Origin: Anaerolineae bacterium
GTDB taxonomy: Bacteria; Chloroflexota; Anaerolineae; 4572-78; J111
DNA length: 64,000 bases
Assembly: GCA_022071955.1 (NCBI GenBank)
Contig: JAJVIM010000015.1
Span: 205,331-269,330 of the forward strand
Reading direction: 5' to 3'
The notes under the pieces were generated by a model. The model saw only the letters and a list, made by a program, of their open reading frames with translations, ran no database searches and was not told the DNA's origin. Numbering within the stretch: position 1 is the stretch's first letter; each line of letters starts with the position of its first letter. Of this stretch, positions 40,528 through 47,848 are shown piece by piece. The position numbers and the translations under genes are program-made.

Positions 40528-43131
40528 TTAAAGCCGGGCCGGGTGGAGGCGGCGCAGGGCCGGCCAGGCCGCGGGCGGCGGGGGGGGCGGTGTCGAGCCG
40601 TTGGCCGGGGGATAGCGATCAATATAATGGCAAACCTGGGTCAGCATCTCCTCGATGACGGCGCTGCTGTCCGGCGAGGTGATGCGCCGGGTCAGGGCGA
40701 TCAGCTCATTGACCACCTGCTCCAGCGCCTCGGTTTGCAGGTTGCCATCGTGGGTGGCCACAAAGATTTTGGGGTGGCGGGTGCGGTGGTAGGCTTCGCT
40801 GCTCAAAAACAGCTCTTCGTTCAGCTTTTCGCCGGGGCGAATGCCGGTGAAGATCAGCTCGATGTCCCGCTCCGGTTCCAGGCCGCACAGTTTGAGCAGG
40901 TCGGTAGCCATATCGACAATGCGCACCGGCTCGCCCATATCCAGCACAAAGGCTTCGCTGCCCTGGCCCAATACGCTGGCCTGTAACACCAACTGCACCG
41001 CTTCGGGGATGGTCATAAAATAACGGCGCATCTCCGGGTGGGTCAGGGTGAGCGGCCCGCCGGCGGCGATCTGCTGCTGAAAGACCCGCAGCACGCTGCC
41101 CCGGCTACCGAGCACGTTGCCAAAGCGCACGGCCATATAGGCCCGGCCACTGCGCCGGGCTGCGGCCATCACCAGCAGTTCCGCCAGCCGTTTGGTGGCG
41201 CCCATAATGCTCGAAGGGTTGACCGCCTTGTCGGTCGAGATCATCACCAGCCGCGGCACGCCAAACTCTTCGGCGGCGCGCAGTACGTTGCGCGTGCCCA
41301 GCACGTTGTTGGTGATGGCTTCTTCAACGTGACACTCCATAAAGGGCACGTGTTTGTGGGCCGCGGCGTGGAAAATAACCGCCGGCCGGTACTGGCGCAC
41401 CACCTTTTTCACCCCGGCCGCGTCACGGACATCGACAATAACCGGGTATGTTTTCAGGCCGGGAAAGCTCAGTTTCAGATCGAGGGTGATCTCAAAGATG
41501 CTGTTTTCGCCGTGACCCAGCAGCACAATGGCCGCCGGCCCGCTGCGGGCGATCTGCCGGCACAGTTCGCTGCCAATGGAACCCCCCGCGCCGGTCACCA
41601 GCACCACCTGACCGGCCAGCCGGGCATTAATTTCGCCGGGGTCGGAGGTAATTGGCTCGCGGCGCAGCAACCGCTGAATATCAAACTCGGGCACGGCGCT
41701 AACCGATTTGTAGCCGGCCAAAAGCTGGTACAGCCCCGGCAGGTTGTGGGTAACCAGCCCGGTTTGGTGGGCCAGCGCTTCCAGTTCGTGCTGCCGGCCC
41801 AGCGGAGCCGAGGGCACCGCCACCACAATCCGCTGGATGGCGTATTGCTGCACAATGGCCGCCAGTTGGCGGCTGCTGCCGGCCACCGGCAGATCGTAAA
41901 TGCGGGTGCCCAGCTTCAACGGGTCGTCATCCACAAAAGCTACCGGCTCCAGCTTCAGTTCGGGATTGGCCCGCATCTCGCGCACCAGCAGTTTGCCGGC
42001 CTCGCCCGCGCCGATGATCAGCGTGCGCCGGCCGCCCAGCCGCTGCTGTCCCTGTTGCCGCAAATAGTTGAGCAGCCGCAACCCAAAGCGGCTGGCGCTG
42101 ACGATGAAGCCGGTGATCAGCCCGTCGATCAGCGGCACGGCCCGGTACATGGCCAGTTGGTGCGGCGTTAGCAGCCCGTGCAGGGTAATGAACAGGCCGG
42201 TGATCAGGCTGGTCGTTGCCGCCACGCCGATCACCAGTTGCAGCAGGTCGCTAACCGAGGCGTACTGCCAGTAGCGCCGGTACAGCCCCAACTGGTAAAA
42301 AACCAGCAGTTTGATGGCCGCGGCCACGGCGGTATACAGGGCCAGGGCCGGCAGCATTTGCGGCCACCAGCCCCAGCCATCCAGCCGCAGGGCCAGGGCC
42401 AGGGCCGGGGTACCGGCAAAGATCAGCAAATCGATCCCGGCCAAATGGCGGTTGCGCAGCTTGAGGGCCACGGTTAGCCAGTAGGGGCCGCGGGCCACCG
42501 CGGCAATGGTCCGCAAAATCAGCCGCAGGTCCGCGCCCACGGTTCGCTGCTGCATGTAGGCCAGATCCAGGGCCAGTTTGTGCGGCAGCACCTGATCGCG
42601 GTAAACCCGCTCCCAGTTGTCGCTCTGGAGCAGCGTTTCTTCATCTTTAAACGCCAGCGAAGCCGCGCTGGTAATGCCCGGCCGCACGCTGAGCAACTGC
42701 CGTTGTTCGGTGGTGTACCACTGCACGTAGCGCGGGTCTTCCGGCCGGGGGCCGACCAGGCTCATCTGCCCGGCCAGCACGTTCCATAGCTGCGGCAGTT
42801 CGTCCAGCTTGGTGCGGCGCAGCAGCCGGCCAATGGGCGTTATCCGCGGGTCGCGGGCGGTGGTGATGCCCGGCCCTTGTTGGCCGGCCTGGCTGACCAT
42901 TGTCCGAAACTTGAGCAGGGTGAAGATTTGCCCGCCCCGGCCGACCCGTTCGGCCCGGTGCAATGCCGCCCCCGGCGAGGTCAGTTTGATAACCAGCCCC
43001 ACGGCCAGTAACAGCGGCCACAATAGCAGCAGCCCCAGCCCCGCGCCCAGCACGTCCATCAGCCGGATCAGGGCCAGCGTGCGCCGGTTAAGCTGGAGAT
43101 ACTGCTCCGGTGCTTTCAGTTTGAGTGACAT
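40528..43131 (-). CDS. Fusion of phosphoglycosyl transferase and CapD/FlaA1-type nucleotide-sugar 4,6-dehydratase
   Basis: 867 aa from ATG 43131; the open frame upstream to 43206 is repeat-derived. Residues 1-215 form a complete bacterial sugar transferase (FTLLKFRTMVSQA, TKLDELPQLWNVLAGQMSLV, GPRPEDPR). Residues about 220-345 contain four membrane helices, then a Rossmann CoA-binding-like domain (TLIIGAGEAGKLLVREM, about 360). From about 510 there is an SDR dehydratase: VVLVTGAGGSIGSELCRQIA, STDKAVNPSSIMGATKRLAE (the Met-x3-Lys that replaces Tyr-x3-Lys in this subfamily) and IRPGEKLNEEL. The dehydratase half corresponds to PglF/WbpM/CapD enzymes that make UDP-4-keto-6-deoxy-sugars. One chain would thus make the donor precursor and load a sugar phosphate on the lipid. 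The aminotransferase and acetyltransferase upstream fit the same pathway. Confidence 0.92.
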   Translation of the reverse strand: MSLKLKAPEQYLQLNRRTLALIRLMDVLGAGLGLLLLWPLLLAVGLVIKLTSPGAALHRAERVGRGGQIFTLLKFRTMVSQAGQQGPGITTARDPRITPIGRLLRRTKLDELPQLWNVLAGQMSLVGPRPEDPRYVQWYTTEQRQLLSVRPGITSAASLAFKDEETLLQSDNWERVYRDQVLPHKLALDLAYMQQRTVGADLRLILRTIAAVARGPYWLTVALKLRNRHLAGIDLLIFAGTPALALALRLDGWGWWPQMLPALALYTAVAAAIKLLVFYQLGLYRRYWQYASVSDLLQLVIGVAATTSLITGLFITLHGLLTPHQLAMYRAVPLIDGLITGFIVSASRFGLRLLNYLRQQGQQRLGGRRTLIIGAGEAGKLLVREMRANPELKLEPVAFVDDDPLKLGTRIYDLPVAGSSRQLAAIVQQYAIQRIVVAVPSAPLGRQHELEALAHQTGLVTHNLPGLYQLLAGYKSVSAVPEFDIQRLLRREPITSDPGEINARLAGQVVLVTGAGGSIGSELCRQIARSGPAAIVLLGHGENSIFEITLDLKLSFPGLKTYPVIVDVRDAAGVKKVVRQYRPAVIFHAAAHKHVPFMECHVEEAITNNVLGTRNVLRAAEEFGVPRLVMISTDKAVNPSSIMGATKRLAELLVMAAARRSGRAYMAVRFGNVLGSRGSVLRVFQQQIAAGGPLTLTHPEMRRYFMTIPEAVQLVLQASVLGQGSEAFVLDMGEPVRIVDMATDLLKLCGLEPERDIELIFTGIRPGEKLNEELFLSSEAYHRTRHPKIFVATHDGNLQTEALEQVVNELIALTRRITSPDSSAVIEEMLTQVCHYIDRYPPANGSTPPPPPPAAWPALRRLHPARL

Positions 43132-43147
43132 AAGCGTTTTCCAATTA

Positions 43148-43338
43148 TCAATGACGAATGACCAATGATGAATGATGAATGACCAATGACCAATGACGAG
43201 TGACAAGTGACGAATGACCGATGACGAGTGAGCAATGACGAATGACGAATGACGAATGACGAATGACGAATGACCAACGACGAGTGACGAGTGACGAGTG
43301 ACGAATGACGAATGACAAGTGACCGATGACTAATGACC
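43148..43338. repeat. Long heptad repeat tract (TGACGAA/TGACCAA/TGACGAG)
   Basis: About 27 consecutive 7-bp units of the type ATGACGA, ATGACCA, GTGACGA fill the whole gap between the fusion gene and the aminotransferase gene and run a few bases into the latter's 3' end. This is the classical short tandemly repeated repetitive pattern known from cyanobacteria and other filamentous bacteria. The tract gives spurious open frames on both strands. Confidence 0.9.
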
Positions 43339-44565
43339 GGCGCTAAAAACCGGCCGCCGTACCGCCTGGCTCTGCGCCACTTCGGTTAGCACGGTGCAGA
43401 CCCGGTCAACCTGGTCGGCGGTCATCACCCCGGAAAAGGGCAGGGCCAGCGAGACATCGCCCAGATGTTCGGTTACCGGGAAGTCACCGCGCTGGTAGCC
43501 AAACTGTTGTTGGTAGAAAGGCTGCAAATGGATCGGGGTAAAGTAAGGCCGGCTGGGGATACCCCGCCCGGCGAGTTGCTGCATGACGGTGTCTCGTAGC
43601 AGCGGCGCTTTGAGCCGGATCACGTAAACAAACCACGACATGCGGCTGGTGCTGGCGGCGATGAACGGCCGTTCAACCCAGTCCAGCCCGGCCAGCCGTT
43701 CGTCGTACCAGCCGGCCACCCTGGCCCGCTTGGCCAGCAGTTCGTCAATGCGCTGCATTTGAGCCAGCCCCAGAGCGGCGCTCATTTCATCCAGCCGATA
43801 GTTGTAGCCTAACCGGGTGTGGCTGAGCCAGGCATTGAACACGTCCCGGCCCTGGTTGCGCAGCGAGCGGAACAGGTCGGCCCAGTCGGCCCGGTCGGTG
43901 ACAATCAGTCCGCCTTCGCCGGTGGTCAGTTGCTTGTTAGGGTAAAAGGCGAACACGGCCGCATCGCCCAGCGAGCCGGCCCGATGGCCGCGATAGTCAG
44001 CGCCAATGGCCTCGCAGGCGTCCTCGATAACCGCCAGCCGGTGCTGTTGGGCGGTGGCCAGCAGCGGCGCCATCTCGGCCGGCTGACCAAAGGCATGCAC
44101 CGGCAGAATTGATTTTAGATTTTGGATGTTGGATTTTGGCTGGCCGTTTGATGATTGCTTTAGTGAGCGTGGCAGCCAGTGTTGCGCCGCTGCCCCACCC
44201 CGGGTTAAATCACAGGCGGCTTCGGCCACCAGGGCCGGGTCCAGGTTGCCAGTGGCCGCTTCCACGTCCACAAACACCGGCACGGCCCGCTCGTACATCA
44301 CGCAGTTGGCCGAGGCGATGAATGAAAACGGGCTGGTGATGACCCAATCGCCGCTGGTGACTCCGGCGGCGATGACGGCCAGGTGCAGGCCGCTGGTGCC
44401 AGAGTTGACGGCGATGGCATAGCGGCTGCCGGTATAAGCGGCCACGGCCTGCTCAAACTGTTCCAGGTAAGGGCCTAAACTGAGGTGGCGGGTTTGCAGC
44501 ACCCGGCTCAGGGTCTGTTGTTCGATCCGGGAAATATCCGGGGCTGACATCGGAATGTTATCCAT
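43330..44565 (-). CDS. DegT/DnrJ/EryC1/StrS PLP-dependent sugar aminotransferase with repeat-encoded insertion
   Basis: 411 aa. Typical family signposts: AVNSGTSGLHLAVIAAGV, TSPFSFIASANCVMYERAVP, PVHAFGQPAEM, VIEDACEAIGADYRG and the PLP lysine in FAFYPNKQLTTGEGG. It should transaminate the 4-keto sugar made by the dehydratase. Between 'AEAACDL' and 'ILPVHAFG' there are about 30 additional residues (including SNGQPKSNIQNLKS) not seen in the family; the matching DNA at 44111-44140 is a degenerate heptad repeat. The aminotransferase overlaps the acetyltransferase gene by 8 bp, as in the PglE/PglD pair. Confidence 0.92.
   Translation of the reverse strand: MDNIPMSAPDISRIEQQTLSRVLQTRHLSLGPYLEQFEQAVAAYTGSRYAIAVNSGTSGLHLAVIAAGVTSGDWVITSPFSFIASANCVMYERAVPVFVDVEAATGNLDPALVAEAACDLTRGGAAAQHWLPRSLKQSSNGQPKSNIQNLKSILPVHAFGQPAEMAPLLATAQQHRLAVIEDACEAIGADYRGHRAGSLGDAAVFAFYPNKQLTTGEGGLIVTDRADWADLFRSLRNQGRDVFNAWLSHTRLGYNYRLDEMSAALGLAQMQRIDELLAKRARVAGWYDERLAGLDWVERPFIAASTSRMSWFVYVIRLKAPLLRDTVMQQLAGRGIPSRPYFTPIHLQPFYQQQFGYQRGDFPVTEHLGDVSLALPFSGVMTADQVDRVCTVLTEVAQSQAVRRPVFSAGH
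44111..44140. repeat. Heptad repeat tract inside the aminotransferase gene
   Basis: GATTTTAGATTTTGGATGTT followed by GGATTTTGG is a run of degenerate GGATTTT units, the kind otherwise found in spacers. It is read in frame as PKSNIQNLKS within an extra loop just before the conserved PVHAFGQPAEM. Confidence 0.75.
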
Positions 44566-45244
44566 AGGTTGCCTCTTTGTTCAGGGAGTTAGCTTCGGTA
44601 GCCAGGTGAGGCTGGCGAATGATCCGGGCCGGAACGCCGGCCACGGTCACCCCATCCGGCACGGAGTTGATAACCACACTGCCAGCGCCGACTGTACACT
44701 CTGCGCCCACGGTTTGCTGGGGCAGTATGGTTGCGCCAATACCCACCAGTGTGCCGGGACCAATGTTTACATCACCCCCCAGGTGTACGCCGGGGGCAAT
44801 GTGGGCGTGCGGGCCAATAATATTGTGATGATCAACGGTGCAGCCGGTATTAAGGATAACGTTCGCGCCAATCTTTGTGCCGGTATTGACGATGACCCCG
44901 GCGCAGATTACGCAGCCCGGCCCAATGGCGACGTCGGCTCCGATGACGGCTGTGGGGTGAATGGCCGTGATCAACTGTTCGCCGGCTGCCTGTAGCTGTT
45001 CGGCCAGCCTGGTTCGGGTGGGGTTATGGCCAATGCCAATAATGATCGCCTCGTGCGGTAGGGCGGCGCAGGCGCTAATTGGCCCCAGCACCGGCCGGCC
45101 CAGAATAGTGCGACCATGCAGGGCAGGATCATCATCTAAAAAACCGGCCAGTTCCAGCGCCGGATCACCGGCTTGCTGCCGGGCCAATAAGATGTCGGCA
45201 ACCACCTGGGCGTGGCCACCCGCGCCGAGTATCAGGATTTTCAT
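44558..45244 (-). CDS. NeuD/PglD-type sugar O/N-acyltransferase
   Basis: 228 aa from ATG 45244 (MKILILGAGGHAQVVADILL); the upstream open frame is a shadow. The N-terminal Rossmann-like nucleotide-sugar-binding domain (ILGAGGHAQ, AGFLDDDPALHG) is followed by a left-handed beta-helix of hexapeptide repeats (VIGADVAIGPGCVICAGVIV, TVDHHNIIGPHAHIAPGVHL) with the catalytic His in TGCTVDHHNIIG. The PglD family acetylates the 4-amino group made by the adjacent aminotransferase, giving a diacetylated bacillosamine-like sugar. This fits the dehydratase, aminotransferase, acetyltransferase order here. Confidence 0.9.
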   Translation of the reverse strand: MKILILGAGGHAQVVADILLARQQAGDPALELAGFLDDDPALHGRTILGRPVLGPISACAALPHEAIIIGIGHNPTRTRLAEQLQAAGEQLITAIHPTAVIGADVAIGPGCVICAGVIVNTGTKIGANVILNTGCTVDHHNIIGPHAHIAPGVHLGGDVNIGPGTLVGIGATILPQQTVGAECTVGAGSVVINSVPDGVTVAGVPARIIRQPHLATEANSLNKEATYG

Positions 45245-45278
45245 CGGACTAACCTTAAATTTATTGTGTTCCAGGCGA

Positions 45279-45307
45279 TTGGTTTTCAGACTGCGGCGTG
45301 TTATAAT
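45279..45307 (+). promoter_or_regulatory. Sigma70-type promoter of the RelB/RelE-like pair
   Basis: TTGGTT (45279-45284), a 17-bp spacer and a perfect TATAAT (45302-45307), 36 bp before the antitoxin ATG, which is preceded by AGAGGAG. Confidence 0.7.
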
Positions 45308-45343
45308 CACCACAGCGCCAGTGAGACAGAAGAGGAGTGCAAA

Positions 45344-45568
45344 ATGAACGGCTTGGATGTGCTGCAATCGGTGCAATATATCACGGTTAAGGGTAAACGG
45401 TTGGCTGTGGTTGATTTGGACGATTGGGAAACCCTGCTGGAATGGCTGGAAACGGTGGAAGATGTGCAGGTCGCCCGCGACGCCCTTGACCAATTACGCC
45501 AGGCTGGCGGTAATCGCGAACGGGCCGGCTGGCTTAAATGGGATGATCTTAAAGAGAATTTGCCGTGA
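45344..45568 (+). CDS. Type II antitoxin-like protein
   Basis: 74 aa, ATG 45344 with AGAGGAGTGCAAA upstream. The N-terminal segment VQYITVKGKRLAVVDLDDWE is typical of Phd/YefM- or RelB-like antitoxins in which a short beta-hairpin is followed by a helix (TLLEWLETVEDVQVARDALD); the acidic and tryptophan-containing tail (GWLKWDDLKENLP) would wrap the toxin. The toxin GTG overlaps its stop (GTGA). This is one of few plus-strand genes in a minus-strand exopolysaccharide region, so the pair probably entered as a unit. Confidence 0.82.
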   Translation: MNGLDVLQSVQYITVKGKRLAVVDLDDWETLLEWLETVEDVQVARDALDQLRQAGGNRERAGWLKWDDLKENLP

Positions 45569-45864
45569 GCAACTATACGGTGTATGTGACGCCGCAGGCC
45601 TGGCAGGAGATCAAAACTTTGCCAGGCAACATCCGCCAGCGGATTAGACGGGTCATTGATGCGCTGGCCGATGATCCCCAGCCGGCGTCAAGCAAAAAAC
45701 TAAACCTGCCGGATATTGAATTTGAAGTTCATCGGTTACGTTTGGAGCGCTGGCGTTTAATTTATGCTGTTAATGACAATGAGTTGACCGTTGATATCCT
45801 GGCTGTTCGTAAGCGTCCGCCTTACGATTATGGCGATTTAGAAGCGTTGCTGGAAACGCTGTAA
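45565..45864 (+). CDS. RelE/ParE-superfamily toxin
   Basis: 99 aa starting at GTG 45565. YTVYVTPQAWQEIKTLPGNI, RQRIRRVIDALADDPQP, KKLNLPDIEFEVHRLRLERW, RLIYAVNDNELTVDILAVRK and RPPYDY give the RelE fold: two helices, then a beta-sheet with basic residues R and Y/K at the usual places. RelE members cleave ribosome-bound mRNA and ParE members poison gyrase; which applies cannot be told. Its last 37 bp overlap, tail to tail, the end of the minus-strand phosphoglycosyl transferase gene. Confidence 0.88.
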   Translation: MSNYTVYVTPQAWQEIKTLPGNIRQRIRRVIDALADDPQPASSKKLNLPDIEFEVHRLRLERWRLIYAVNDNELTVDILAVRKRPPYDYGDLEALLETL

Positions 45865-46463
45865 CTCCCCAAAAATTCCTCCATTGTAGCCTGGCCGGGC
45901 TGGCTGATGCCCTCCCGCCGCAGGGTTTTCCAGACGGTCAGCGCCAGGATTTTGACGTCCAACCCCCACGAGACGTGATCAACATACCAGCTATCCAGCT
46001 TAAACTTTTCTTCCCAACTGAGGGCGTTGCGGCCATTGATCTGCGCCCAGCCGGTGATCCCCGGCCGCACCATATGGCGGCGCGCCTGTTCCGGCGTGTA
46101 ACGCTCCAGGTATTGCAGCAGTAAGGGTCGCGGGCCAACCAGGCTCATCTCGCCTTTGAGCACGTTAAACAGCTCCGGCAGTTCATCCAGGCTGGTGTGG
46201 CGCAGCCATTGGCCAAAGTGCGTTAGCCGCCGGGCATCGGGCAGGTACTGGCCGGTCCGGTCGCGGGCCTCGGTCATGGTGCGGAACTTATACAGGGTAA
46301 AAGGCCGGCCATTTAGCCCCGGCCGCTGTTGCTTAAACAACACCGGCCCGCCCAGCTTAAGCCGAACCAGCAAGGCTAGCCCCAGCAGCAGCGGCCAGAG
46401 CAGCAGCAGCGCCGGGATAACCAGCAGCAGATCAAACAATCGTTTGCCAAAAGGGTTGTACAT
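45828..46463 (-). CDS. Phosphoglycosyl transferase, PglC-like, third of the locus
   Basis: 211 aa: KRLFDLLLVIPALLLLWPLL (re-entrant helix), VLFKQQRPGLNGRPFTLYKF, RTM, SLDELPELFNVLKGEMSLVG, PRPLLLQYLERYTPEQARRH, GITGWAQINGRNALSWEEKF, KLDSWYVDH. All match small PglC/WbaP C-terminal-domain enzymes that transfer a sugar phosphate (often diacetylbacillosamine phosphate) to polyprenyl phosphate; the DE dyad is present. The acetyltransferase and aminotransferase genes next door suit that sugar. The last residues after EEFLGS (YSVSSNASKSP) are encoded by the complement of the toxin gene end, so the native C-terminus may have been replaced when the toxin-antitoxin pair arrived. Confidence 0.92.
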   Translation of the reverse strand: MYNPFGKRLFDLLLVIPALLLLWPLLLGLALLVRLKLGGPVLFKQQRPGLNGRPFTLYKFRTMTEARDRTGQYLPDARRLTHFGQWLRHTSLDELPELFNVLKGEMSLVGPRPLLLQYLERYTPEQARRHMVRPGITGWAQINGRNALSWEEKFKLDSWYVDHVSWGLDVKILALTVWKTLRREGISQPGQATMEEFLGSYSVSSNASKSP

Positions 46464-46511
46464 AAGCGTATCCGGTTATTAAAGTGCTTTAGCAGGGTAC
46501 AGGGGTGCCGG

Positions 46512-46640
46512 GTCGCAAAGGCGCAAAGAAGAAAGGTTAAGTCCCCTGCGTCCTTGCGTCCCCGCGACTTTGCGTTGAGTTTTTTAACGCCAGGGAGCAA
46601 AGGTTCAAAGGCGCAAAGAAAAAAGGTTAAATCCTTGCGC
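46512..46640. repeat. GGCGCAAAGAA-type repeat spacer
   Basis: A 29-bp unit starting CAAAGGCGCAAAGAA occurs at 46516-46544 and 46606-46634 with two mismatches, spaced 90 bp. Between the copies lie GCGTCCTTGCGTCCCCGCG and ACTTTGCGTTGAG, the complementary-sense version of the same heptads. No gene in 46464-46663. Confidence 0.8.
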
Positions 46641-46663
46641 TCTTACGTTGAATCTTTGGCTAT

Positions 46664-47848
46664 TCAGGCCGGTATGGTTGTGGGCTGAGGTGCGGCGGGC
46701 AGAGGTAGCCCTTTGGCTTGCAACAGCCGGGCGTATTCGGCCGCATAAAAGTCCATTGTTTGCTGTTGCTCAAAGCGTTCAGTGGCCAGCCGGCGGGCCG
46801 CCGCTCCCATTTGCCGGCGTAAGTCCGGGTTAGTTAACAGGTGAGCGATAGCCGCCGCCAAACGCTCGGCTTGGCCGATAGGCACCAGTAACCCGGTCTG
46901 TTGGTCGATCACGGCGGCTGGCGCGCCGCGAGTAAGCGTCGCCACTACCGGTTTGCCCATTGCGGCGGCTTCAGCCAGAACCATCCCAAAACCATCCCGG
47001 TGTGAAGCCGAGACAACCACATCCATACAGGCTAGCATCGCTGGCACATCGCTCCGAAATCCGGTGGTGATTACCGTTTGGCCCAGCGCCGCCAGTTGAG
47101 ACTCAATTACGGTCGCCCGGTCACCGGTTAACCGATCACCCACCAACAGCAGCCGCAGCCGGGGAAACGTGCGCCGCAGTTGGGCAGCGGCGACCAGTAA
47201 TTCGGTCAGTCCTTTGTCTCTATCCAAACGGCCTACATAACCGATGACCCAATCGTCAGGGTGAATCCCCAGGCGACTTCGCTGCTGCTTGACCTGTTCG
47301 GGCGGGTACAGGTTGGGGTCAAACCGGCTTAAGTCAACGCCTGCGCCGCCGACCGGTACCCGGCTGATCTGGGTCGGGTTAAAGTGGCAGCGTTGGCGCA
47401 AATCGGTGGCGTCGGCCTGGTTGAACGCAAAGACATGGGAAGTCCAGTTGGCCGCCAGTCGTTCCAGCCGATCAAACAAGATAGAACGCCAGCGTGGCCG
47501 GGTCTCCCAAAACGAGCCATGCAGGGTGTACAGCACCAACGGTACGCTGGCCAACCGGGCGGCCAGGCGACCAACCAGCCCGGCGACCGGGGTATGGGTA
47601 TGAACAATATCATACCGCTGCCGGCGCATTAAGGTAACAAGCTGCAGCAGCCCCCGGCCATTGAGCGGGTGAAGGGGATTGCGGGTAAGCGCAACATGCC
47701 AGGTGGGGTAAGGCGCAAACGGCTGATAGCCTGGGCCGCCATAAGCCAGCTCAACCTGGTGGCCCTGCCGCGCTAACCGGTCGGCCAGTGGCAGGATAAA
47801 GACCTGGCTGGTAATCGACAAGGTGGTGATCTGTAAAATCCGGCTCAT
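46664..47848 (-). CDS. GT4 family glycosyltransferase
   Basis: 394 aa, GT-B fold. N-terminal donor-independent half with VFILPLADRLARQGHQVELA and DIVHTHTPVAGLVGRLAARL; C-terminal half with VIGYVGRLDRDKGLTELLVA, VVVSASHRDGFGMVLAEAAA and MGKPVVAT, typical of retaining GT4 enzymes. No membrane segments. It overlaps the next GT4 gene by 4 bp. It extends the polysaccharide repeat unit; sugar unknown. Confidence 0.9.
   Translation of the reverse strand: MSRILQITTLSITSQVFILPLADRLARQGHQVELAYGGPGYQPFAPYPTWHVALTRNPLHPLNGRGLLQLVTLMRRQRYDIVHTHTPVAGLVGRLAARLASVPLVLYTLHGSFWETRPRWRSILFDRLERLAANWTSHVFAFNQADATDLRQRCHFNPTQISRVPVGGAGVDLSRFDPNLYPPEQVKQQRSRLGIHPDDWVIGYVGRLDRDKGLTELLVAAAQLRRTFPRLRLLLVGDRLTGDRATVIESQLAALGQTVITTGFRSDVPAMLACMDVVVSASHRDGFGMVLAEAAAMGKPVVATLTRGAPAAVIDQQTGLLVPIGQAERLAAAIAHLLTNPDLRRQMGAAARRLATERFEQQQTMDFYAAEYARLLQAKGLPLPAAPQPTTIPA

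Noticed and set aside
41038..42171. Plus-strand open frame of 377 codons opposite the fusion gene
   Set aside because: Shadow in a GC-rich gene, no recognisable domain.
43132..43206. N-terminal 25 codons of the fusion protein (His/Trp-rich start)
   Set aside because: Encoded by heptad repeats; the homologous start is at ATG 43131.
45245..45493. N-terminal 83 codons before the acetyltransferase
   Set aside because: They are antisense to the antitoxin gene and its promoter; the family start is MKILILGAGGHA.
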